Shown: in pieces, positions 58,276-64,000 of the stretch
How the letters are laid out: the number at the start of each line of letters is the position of its first letter
Position numbering within the stretch: position 1 is the stretch's first letter
NCBI GenBank assembly: GCA_035420085.1
Contig: DAOLUH010000004.1
Span: 1 to 64,000, forward strand
From: DSWT01 sp035420085
GTDB taxonomy: Bacteria > Chloroflexota > Anaerolineae > B4-G1 > SLSP01
Direction: 5' to 3'
Length of the DNA stretch: 64,000 nucleotides
Notes under the pieces: model-generated
The model's database searches: none
Told to the model about the DNA's origin: nothing
What the model saw: the letters and a program-made list of their open reading frames with translations, nothing else
Translations under genes and position numbers: made by a program

Positions 58276-58350
58276 TCATTCCATGATAAAATTATGGGAG
58301 GCAGACTGCAAACTCTCCGCACGAGTACAGCTTTTACATAGAGATGGAAA

Positions 58351-59547
58351 ATGCGTAACCGGAAACGTCCGCCGTGGTGGTCGGTGCTGCTTATCCATGC
58401 CAGCCTCCTGGCGTTATCATCTATCGTCATCGTCTGGCTCAATCTGCCAGACAGCTTGCTGCTGCTGTTCTTGGCCCCGTGCGTGCTGTTGGCCTTTTTC
58501 TACGGCTGGCAGGTCTGTGGAGCGATGCTCGCTCTACTTGTCGCGGCTGCGGTCTGGGTTGCCGCGCTGGTTTCCAGCAATTTTGTCGCCTCTCTGATCA
58601 CCTTTGGCATGGCAGCGCTCAGCGGGTCGGCGATGGCCTGGGGGGTCCACACGCTGGCGCTGGCTCAAGTGCAGGCGGAGGAAAAATGCCATGCAGAGCA
58701 CGAGCGTCTGATCAACATTCTGTGGGGCACGGGGGTCGGCGCCTGGGAATGGAACGTGCAGACGGGTGAAACCCACTTCGACGACCGCTGGGCTGAGATG
58801 ATCGGGTACACGCTGGAGGAGATTTCACCCGTCAGCATCAAAACCTGGGAGAAATTCACCCATCCCGGCGACTTTGCGCGGTCGAATGAGGCGCTGGAAC
58901 GCTATTTCCGCGGGGAAACGCCCTGCTACGAATGTGACTGCCGGATGCGACACAAAAACGGTCATTGGGTGTGGGTGCTGGATCGCGGCAAGGTGGTCAC
59001 ATGGACCGCAGACGGAAAGCCGCTGTGGATGGCCGGTACGCATCTGGATATCACCGAACGCAAACAGACGGAAGAAGCCCTGGCCCGCTACCGGAATCAT
59101 CTGGAGGAATTAGTGCAGGCGCGCACCGCCGAACTGGAACGCGAGATTGCTGAACGCGAGCACATACAAAATGCCCTGCGCGAGTCGGAATTCAGATTCA
59201 GAGCGATCTACGACACCGCCAACGTCCTGATTATCGCCCACAACACCGAAGGCAAGGTCATCTACATGAACCCTTACGCCTGCCGGATATTGGGCTATCA
59301 GGAAGATGAATTGCTCGGCCAGCGCATCCACCCCTTGTTTGAGGAAAGTGAAATGGAGAAGGCCAGACCCCTCACCGCGCGGCTGATGGCAGACTGCGGC
59401 TTCCAGGTCGAAGGGTTTGAGCAGTATTTACTGACCAGAGAGGGTCAACGCATTTTGATCAGTTGGAACGTGACCGCGCTCCAGGATACAGCGGGAAATA
59501 TCACCGGCATCCTGGGCGTCGGGCAGGATATCACGGCGCGTGCGTAA
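58351..59547 (+). CDS. membrane-anchored PAS-PAS protein without output domain
   Basis: The 398-residue protein starts with about four membrane helices (LLIHASLLALSSIVIVWL, LLLLFLAPCVLLAFFYGW, ALLVAAAVWVAAL, LITFGMAALSGSAMAW). Residues ~120-245 form a PAS-PAC domain (WEWNVQTGETHFDDRWAEMIGY, ending TDITERK-like LDITERKQTEE), a coiled coil follows, and residues ~280-398 form a second PAS-PAC (ESEFRFRAIYDTANVLIIAHN, ending GVGQDITARA). The protein stops there, with no kinase, GGDEF or other output. Either it signals through a partner or it is a truncated histidine kinase; the next gene is unrelated. Confidence 0.82.
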   Translation: MRNRKRPPWWSVLLIHASLLALSSIVIVWLNLPDSLLLLFLAPCVLLAFFYGWQVCGAMLALLVAAAVWVAALVSSNFVASLITFGMAALSGSAMAWGVHTLALAQVQAEEKCHAEHERLINILWGTGVGAWEWNVQTGETHFDDRWAEMIGYTLEEISPVSIKTWEKFTHPGDFARSNEALERYFRGETPCYECDCRMRHKNGHWVWVLDRGKVVTWTADGKPLWMAGTHLDITERKQTEEALARYRNHLEELVQARTAELEREIAEREHIQNALRESEFRFRAIYDTANVLIIAHNTEGKVIYMNPYACRILGYQEDELLGQRIHPLFEESEMEKARPLTARLMADCGFQVEGFEQYLLTREGQRILISWNVTALQDTAGNITGILGVGQDITARA

Positions 59548-59574
59548 ATCGAACGCGCACAGCCTCCCCTGCGC

Positions 59575-59602
59575 TTGACTCTACCCCAGTTTAGGGCACA
59601 AT
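59575..59602 (+). promoter_or_regulatory. promoter of the phosphotransferase gene
   Basis: TTGACT (59575-59580) and CACAAT (59597-59602) are separated by 16 nt, 41 nt before the start codon. Confidence 0.5.
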
Positions 59603-59643
59603 TTCCACAGACGCAGTTCACAGCAACCAGTGAGAAAAAACGC

Positions 59644-60750
59644 ATGGACATCGTAAAAACCATCGCCGGGTATTTTGCGCCGCACTCTGAACCGGTCGCC
59701 GATATTCAGGAATACGGTTCCGGCAACATCAATGACACGTACCTGGTCACACCACAGAGCGGGCAACCCTTCATCTTGCAACGCATCAACCAGCGGGTGT
59801 TCAAGCGACCCGAATGGATCATGCACAACATCCGCGCGTTCAACAATCATGTCCAGGCGCGTCTGCAATCCGAGCCGCCGCCAGAGCGCCGCTGGGAAAC
59901 CCCGCGCATCGTCCCCGCCAACGACGGGCGCGATTACGTCATTGACGCGCAGGGCGGATTCTGGCGCGCGCTCACCTTCATCGAAGGCGCGCGCTCCTAC
60001 GCAAAAATTCAGGATGTCCGCCACGCGCGGGAGGTGGGCTACGCGCTCGGTCGTTTCCATCGCCTCACCAGCGACCTGGATTCCACACAGTTGCACGACA
60101 CCCTCGTCGGCTACCACATCACGCCGCGCTACCTGGCGCACTACGATGCGGTCGTCGCGCACCGCGATGGTGCGGTGGACTCAGCCGACGTGGCCTACGG
60201 GATGCGCTTCCTGGTCGAGCGCCGTGACGCCATCCCCGTGTTAGAAGAAGCCAAACAGCAAGGTAAGCTGCGCCTGCGTCCTACCCACGGCGATCCCAAG
60301 GTAGACAACGTGATGATTGATGACGTCACAGGACAAGCCGTGGGCATCATTGACCTGGACACGATCAAGCCCGGCCTCGTGCAACTCGACATTGGCGACT
60401 GCCTGCGCTCCGGCTGCAATCCGCCGGGCGAAGAGACGGAAGACATTGACGCCGTGTACTTCGAGATGGACCTCTGCCGGGCGATTTTGGCGGGGTATCT
60501 CCCGCTGGTGCATGATTTCTACACCGCGGACGATTACGCCTATCTCTATGCGGGCATTCGTCTGCTCGCGCTGGAACAGGGGCTGCGGTTCTTCACGGAT
60601 TACCTGGAAGGCAACGTGTACTACAAGGTCAAACACGAACGGCACAACCTCGTGCGCGCCCTGGTCCAATTCAAACTCACCGCGAGCATCGAAGCCCAAG
60701 AACCCGCCATTCGCGCCGTCATCGCCAGTTTCCGCGCAGCCAGCCCATAA
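59644..60750 (+). CDS. APH-type phosphotransferase, NahK-like sugar kinase
   Basis: The 368-residue kinase has the aminoglycoside-phosphotransferase fold. The catalytic loop is THGDPKVDNVMID and the metal-binding aspartate follows in GIIDLDTIKPG. The N-terminal YGSGNINDTYLV and FILQRINQRVF are typical of N-acetylhexosamine 1-kinases and related enzymes of sugar salvage, so a sugar 1-kinase is more likely than antibiotic resistance. The specificity is not certain. The ATG at 59644 has no strong ribosome-binding site. Confidence 0.8.
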   Translation: MDIVKTIAGYFAPHSEPVADIQEYGSGNINDTYLVTPQSGQPFILQRINQRVFKRPEWIMHNIRAFNNHVQARLQSEPPPERRWETPRIVPANDGRDYVIDAQGGFWRALTFIEGARSYAKIQDVRHAREVGYALGRFHRLTSDLDSTQLHDTLVGYHITPRYLAHYDAVVAHRDGAVDSADVAYGMRFLVERRDAIPVLEEAKQQGKLRLRPTHGDPKVDNVMIDDVTGQAVGIIDLDTIKPGLVQLDIGDCLRSGCNPPGEETEDIDAVYFEMDLCRAILAGYLPLVHDFYTADDYAYLYAGIRLLALEQGLRFFTDYLEGNVYYKVKHERHNLVRALVQFKLTASIEAQEPAIRAVIASFRAASP

Positions 60751-60770
60751 AGAGCGGCGAATTACAGCAT

Positions 60771-60810
60771 TACGTTTTTACGTTTTACGCTTTGCGTTTC
60801 ACGTTTTACG
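60771..60810. repeat. ACGTTTTACGCTTT short-period repeat
   Basis: TACGTTTT, TACGTTTTACGC, TTTGCGTTTCACG and TTTTACG follow each other at 8-9 nt spacing. The run ends immediately before the AGGA of the next gene's ribosome-binding site. Confidence 0.7.
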
Positions 60811-60818
60811 AGGACCCT

Positions 60819-62543
60819 ATGTCACGACATACACATCTAGCCTGGATAGCGATTTTGGTTTTGGCGACGGCGCTGCGATTGCTGGCGCTGAATCACGCCC
60901 CCCTCGCGCCGGATGAAGCCACGTCCGCTCTGGCGTCGCTGGATGCGGCGCGCGGCGCAGGTTGGAGGCAGATAACCGATAGCGCGTTGCTGCTGGTGGG
61001 CAATAGCGCGCTGTTCAAGCTCTTCGGTGGAGGAGATGGATTGGCGCGCTTGCTCCCGGCGCTGGCCGGCGTCGCGCTGGTCGGGCTGCCCTGGCTGTGG
61101 CGAAAGCGTCTGGGCGACATCGGCGCATGGATCGCCGCCACACTGCTGCTCTTTTCGCCGCTGGCCCTGTTTGCGTCGCGGCGCTTGGACAGCACGAATC
61201 TGGGCGTGCTGGGCGCACTGCTGCTGTTGACGGCGCTGCTGATTGACGCCGATGACAACCATCTCCGGTGGCTTTCCCCGCTGCTCATCGTCGCCGGACT
61301 GGCAATCGGACTGACGGGCGGGCCGTCGTTCTACGACGTGTTGCTGGCCGGGCTGGCAGCGTGGGCGTTCTACCGCTGGAGTCTCGGTGCGCCGTTATGG
61401 GCGCCATTGCGCGCGTGGGCCAAACCAGCGATTGGTGGTCTGGTTGGGGCTATCCTGATCTCGATTGGCCTGGGATTGCGCTGGAACGGCTGGAGTGGGG
61501 TCGCCGATGGACTGGCGGCGTGGCTGGCTTCGTGGCGCGCCGCGCGCATAGGACTCCCCGACATCGCAGCGCTTTTCCTGTACGAACCGCTGACCCTGTT
61601 TCTGGCCCTCGTGGGCATGGTCTGGTCCGTCAGAAAAACGGAGCCTTTCGCCCTGGCGTTGGCGATCTGGGGCTTCGTCGGGCTGCTGCTGGTGAGCGCG
61701 CGTCCCGGCGCGACGCCGCTGGCTGCGCTCGCCGCGGTCGTCCCGCTGGCATTGCTGGCCGGCTACGGCGCGCAGCAAAGCATTATCGGCGTCTCCCCCT
61801 CTCTCTTCAAATGGATGGGAGGACACGCGCTGGTGAGTTTCATCTTCTGGCAACCCGTTGGCCTGGCGCTGGCGAGTCACGCCAATAACAGCAGCACCGT
61901 GGGTTTCTTGGGCGCAACCGGTCAGGTGAACCTCATCTTTTTCCTCGGCAGCGTCACCCTGATCGCTTTACAAGTCTTGATTACCCTGTTGTTTTCGCTG
62001 GCAATACCCCTGCGGATGGTGTGGCGAGGAGCCATTGTGGGCATTGCGTTAGTCCTGCTGGTAACACAGTTCGGGTTTGCGTGGGGATTGGCGTTCGTGC
62101 GGCCCACGTCCCCGGCGGAACCGGCTATCGCCGCAGCCGCCTCGCCTGATTTGTGGACATTGCAGGAAATGCTGGATGAACTGGCAATACGCCGCGGACA
62201 GCGGCGCGACGATTTCGAGATTACCGTGGTCATACCAGATGCCGCGACAGCGAATGTCGTGCGGTGGACCGTGCGCGATTTCATGCGCGTGACCGTCGCC
62301 GCAGCATGGCCGGCCGACGTGAACGGCGTGGTCATCGCTGCACCGGACGTGTCGCCGCCTCTCGCGGATACACGTGGTTGGGCAGGTATAGCGTTTGTCG
62401 CCACGACGCGCGGCGCGCAAGCCGTTCCGCGTTGTCAGGGATTCGCCCCACTCGCGTGCCACGAGTTGGCGCGCTGGTACCTTTTCCGGCACCTGCAGGA
62501 CACGCCCGTGCCTGAAAAAGTCGTGCTGTGGAACATCCAATAA
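60819..62543 (+). CDS. polytopic membrane glycosyltransferase-like protein (GT39/ArnT type)
   Basis: The 574-residue protein has about ten hydrophobic segments and the early loop APLAPDEATSALASLDAARG, where the acidic DE is typical of polyprenyl-phosphate-sugar-dependent transferases. LFASRRLDSTNLGVLGALLLL matches the second conserved loop of this fold. The C-terminal ~130 residues are soluble, probably outside. The sugar and acceptor are unknown. It follows the sugar-kinase-like gene and precedes exopolysaccharide genes, so a role in surface glycans is plausible. Confidence 0.75.
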   Translation: MSRHTHLAWIAILVLATALRLLALNHAPLAPDEATSALASLDAARGAGWRQITDSALLLVGNSALFKLFGGGDGLARLLPALAGVALVGLPWLWRKRLGDIGAWIAATLLLFSPLALFASRRLDSTNLGVLGALLLLTALLIDADDNHLRWLSPLLIVAGLAIGLTGGPSFYDVLLAGLAAWAFYRWSLGAPLWAPLRAWAKPAIGGLVGAILISIGLGLRWNGWSGVADGLAAWLASWRAARIGLPDIAALFLYEPLTLFLALVGMVWSVRKTEPFALALAIWGFVGLLLVSARPGATPLAALAAVVPLALLAGYGAQQSIIGVSPSLFKWMGGHALVSFIFWQPVGLALASHANNSSTVGFLGATGQVNLIFFLGSVTLIALQVLITLLFSLAIPLRMVWRGAIVGIALVLLVTQFGFAWGLAFVRPTSPAEPAIAAAASPDLWTLQEMLDELAIRRGQRRDDFEITVVIPDAATANVVRWTVRDFMRVTVAAAWPADVNGVVIAAPDVSPPLADTRGWAGIAFVATTRGAQAVPRCQGFAPLACHELARWYLFRHLQDTPVPEKVVLWNIQ

Positions 62544-62559
62544 TGCTACCGCAACCCTC

Positions 62560-62587
62560 TTGCTCTCTCTGCTCCTTCGTTTATAAT
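62560..62587 (+). promoter_or_regulatory. sigma70 promoter of the small zinc-ribbon gene
   Basis: TTGCTC (62560-62565) and a perfect TATAAT (62582-62587) are separated by 16 nt, 23 nt before the start codon. Confidence 0.65.
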
Positions 62588-62610
62588 GTCCGCACAAACA
62601 AGGGAGAGCT

Positions 62611-62910
62611 ATGACAGCATATCGCAAAGCAAGTATTCGGGATTTGACCACCGCAGCTTACGAATTGGATGGGCGGTTCCTGCAGGGGATCGTGCGACAA
62701 GATAAACAAGATGGGCGGTGGTTAGTGGGCAACACGTCCATCGAAGAGTGGCTGTCGCGCCATGACAGCGAGGATGTCACGGTGATCCTCCTGCCTATGG
62801 CGGAGGATCGCCCGATGCAAACCAAAGTCTGTACGACGTGCGGGCGAACGTATACCGGCGTCGAATGTCCCCACTGTCGTGAAGTGCGCACGCGCCTGCG
62901 CGGGCGTTGA
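62611..62910 (+). CDS. small zinc-ribbon protein, unknown function
   Basis: The 99-residue protein has a mixed alpha/beta N-terminal part and a C-terminal zinc ribbon, CTTCGRTYTGVECPHC. I recognise no family. The own promoter and the GGGAG before the ATG support a real gene. A link to the exopolysaccharide genes downstream is only positional. Confidence 0.7.
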   Translation: MTAYRKASIRDLTTAAYELDGRFLQGIVRQDKQDGRWLVGNTSIEEWLSRHDSEDVTVILLPMAEDRPMQTKVCTTCGRTYTGVECPHCREVRTRLRGR

Positions 62911-62917
62911 ACGGCGA

Positions 62918-62955
62918 AACCTTGCGAAGGTTTGAACTGCAACCTTCGCAAGGTT
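62918..62955. repeat. AACCTTCGCAAGGTT palindromic pair
   Basis: AACCTTGCGAAGGTT (62918-62932) and AACCTTCGCAAGGTT (62941-62955) are inverted and each is itself palindromic. They belong to the CCTTCGCCAGGG family in shape and wording. The pair ends 8 nt before the ribosome-binding site of the next gene. Confidence 0.85.
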
Positions 62956-62980
62956 GATGATAGCGAGGAGGATCAAAAAC

Positions 62981-63643
62981 GTGAAAATTCAAGACTATCT
63001 GCGCATCCTGCGCCAAAGGGGTTGGATCATTCTCTTGGCAATGGCGTTGACTGCGGCGAGCGCGTTTGTTTTCAGCAAGCTAGAGACGCCGGTGTACCGC
63101 TCCAGCATTGAGATCTCGATCCAACTTGCCCGGCCCGATCTGGGCCTGACCCAATCGGCGAAATGGCTGCTCAACAGCTTCAGCGCAACGATGTGGTCGG
63201 AGCGTTACGCGCAGGAAGTGATTGACCGGCTCGATTTGATGCGCACGGCGAAAGACCTGAAAGGCGACGTGACCTTCGCCGCCGATGACAACCGCCTGGT
63301 CATTCAGATTGATGTGGATGATTACGACGGTGAGCAAGCCAACAACATCGCCAACACCTGGGCGCAGCTATTCCAGGAATGGCGCAACGAGCAGAACGCC
63401 CGGCAGAATAAAGAGGATCGCGTCTTCGCGGAAGTGATTGATCCAGCCTCGTACCGGCAACTGCGCCCCAAAACTGCCATTAACGTCGCCGCGGGCGGCA
63501 TCTTCGGCCTGGTCGTGGGCGCGGTCATCGTCTTCATCTTGGAATGGTTGGAAGCCGGCATCGTGCGACTGCCCAAAGAATTCGAGCGGGAGACCGGCCT
63601 GACGGTCATCGGGGTGATCCCGCCCATCTCCCAGGCGAAATAA
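62981..63643 (+). CDS. Wzz-like polysaccharide chain-length / co-polymerase protein
   Basis: The 220-residue protein has the Wzz layout: a cytoplasmic start (IQDYLRILRQRGWIILLAMALTAASAFVF with the first helix), a large loop outside, and a second helix near the C-terminus (AAGGIFGLVVGAVIVFILEWLE). The GTG start at 62981 is chosen because GAGGAGG lies nine nt upstream; the upstream ATG at 62954 precedes that site. It lies directly before a CpsD-like kinase, which together form the usual exopolysaccharide control pair. Confidence 0.82.
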   Translation: MKIQDYLRILRQRGWIILLAMALTAASAFVFSKLETPVYRSSIEISIQLARPDLGLTQSAKWLLNSFSATMWSERYAQEVIDRLDLMRTAKDLKGDVTFAADDNRLVIQIDVDDYDGEQANNIANTWAQLFQEWRNEQNARQNKEDRVFAEVIDPASYRQLRPKTAINVAAGGIFGLVVGAVIVFILEWLEAGIVRLPKEFERETGLTVIGVIPPISQAK

Positions 63644-63671
63644 GCCAACATTCGCCACCCTGGCGCGTCAA

Positions 63672-63704
63672 AGACGACCTGACGACCGACGACTCGACTA
63701 CTTT
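63672..63704. repeat. GACGACCTGACGACCGACGACTC short-period repeat
   Basis: Words of the form GACGACCTGAC/GACCGACGACT at 8-10 nt spacing lie just before the ribosome-binding site of the kinase gene, a degraded relative of the array at 5514-5578. Confidence 0.5.
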
Positions 63705-63715
63705 TAGGAGTGACA

Positions 63716-64000
63716 ATGGACAAAATGCATGTAGTGACACTCTCGGCCCCCCGCTCTCCGGCGGCGGAAGCTTACCGGGCCTTGCGGCTGAACCTGGCGT
63801 TCACCAGCCTTGACAAGCCGTTGGAGACCGTCGTGATTTCTGCGCCGGCCGCCACGTCTACCAAATCGCAAGTCGCCGTAAACCTGGCGGTGGTGATGGC
63901 CCAAGCCGGACAGCAGGTGATCCTGGTGGATGCTGATTTGCGCCGTCCGAGTCTGCATCACTTCTTCGACACGCCGCAAGAACCAGGGCTGACGGGCTAT
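63716..64000 (+). CDS. CpsD/CapB-type tyrosine kinase, cut by window edge
   Basis: The first 95 residues of a BY-kinase are visible. Phrases AEAYRALRLNLAFTSLDKPL and GQQVILVDADLRRPSLHHFF (Walker A') match the family, which phosphorylates the Wzz-like partner and itself to control polysaccharide length. The P-loop is unusual: SAPAATSTKSQVAVNLA in place of the normal PGEGKST, so both glycines are lost although the lysine and serine remain. GGAG lies five nt before the ATG. Confidence 0.85.
   Translation, partial: MDKMHVVTLSAPRSPAAEAYRALRLNLAFTSLDKPLETVVISAPAATSTKSQVAVNLAVVMAQAGQQVILVDADLRRPSLHHFFDTPQEPGLTGY

Noticed and set aside
59644..60750. Aminoglycoside-resistance gene
   Set aside because: The fold is shared, but N-terminal motifs and context with glycan genes favour a sugar kinase.
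1..64000. Search for tRNA, rRNA, transposase, integrase and phage genes
   Set aside because: I found no cloverleaf, rRNA or DDE/tyrosine-recombinase motif by eye; a covariance-model scan would be needed to exclude small RNAs.

Overview
The window is a GC-rich bacterial chromosome segment with densely packed genes on both strands and no rRNA, tRNA, CRISPR array or transposase that I could see. The gene content points to Chloroflexota (an Anaerolineae-like, possibly thermophilic lineage): tandem-GNAT paralogues, an Agl23-type membrane protein fused to NHL repeats, an archaeal-type prolyl-tRNA synthetase, an XPB helicase module, a TtuA/TtuB tRNA thiolation pair, large MalT-like LuxR regulators and a secreted protein ending in YLPIVNKR. 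This placement is inference from gene families, not from a marker phylogeny.

Layout. 1-5.2 kb, minus strand: metallo-hydrolase (cut by the window edge), an unknown protein, an Ntn asparaginase, ProS, a phosphoesterase and a MazG-like pyrophosphohydrolase. 5.2-7.7 kb: a tiny transcription unit (consensus promoter, 32-codon ORF, two terminators), then two tandem-GNAT genes. 7.8-14.5 kb, plus strand: SDR, a FadR orthologue with a FadR-like operator on its own promoter, an alkyl-DHAP-synthase-like FAD enzyme, a tail-anchored GlpD and an FGGY kinase, which together look like a glycerol/ether-lipid locus under acyl-CoA control. 14.6-24.7 kb: secreted protein, Agl23-NHL, toxin-antitoxin pair, Na/Pi transporter, DUF2812/PadR pair and MFS exporter. 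24.8-32.7 kb, minus strand: PEP-synthase-like enzyme, GNAT, small proteins and a MalT-like regulator; two promoters here share the same MalT-like box at the same spacing. 32.7-38.7 kb: RecF, ferric-reductase-like membrane protein, two acetyltransferases, a truncated KptA, a TtcA-like enzyme and RfbB. 38.9-49.7 kb, plus strand: XPB helicase and two helicase-associated proteins, a TPR protein, TtuB/TtuA, MoxR/DUF58 and PrmC. 49.7-57 kb, minus strand: glucan phosphorylase, ABC exporter with a 51-residue leader gene, histidine kinase and response regulator. The ABC promoter and the regulator's promoter carry the same 11-bp-phased direct repeat. 57.2-64 kb, plus strand: fatty-acid desaturase, PAS protein, sugar-kinase-like protein, membrane glycosyltransferase, then a Wzz-like protein and the start of a CpsD-like kinase.

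The most unusual global property is the intergenic DNA. Gaps are filled by short-period repeats (units of about 8-10 or 15 nt), often folded as inverted pairs. There are many word families (AATCTGCTN, AATCCGTTN, AATCCTGTN, GCGAATN, CGACTACCTGACTAA and others). They sit just before ribosome-binding sites or run into gene 3' ends, where they supply the stop codon of at least nine genes. Similar repeats have entered the reading frame of the PEP-synthase-like gene three times and of the MFS gene once.

Three regulatory circuits can be read from the DNA: FadR autoregulation, the MalT-like regulator and its paired boxes, and the two-component system and its direct repeats. Several genes, such as the MazG-like gene and the XPB helicase, have a consensus promoter ending 8-9 nt before the start codon and no ribosome-binding site, which suggests leaderless transcripts.
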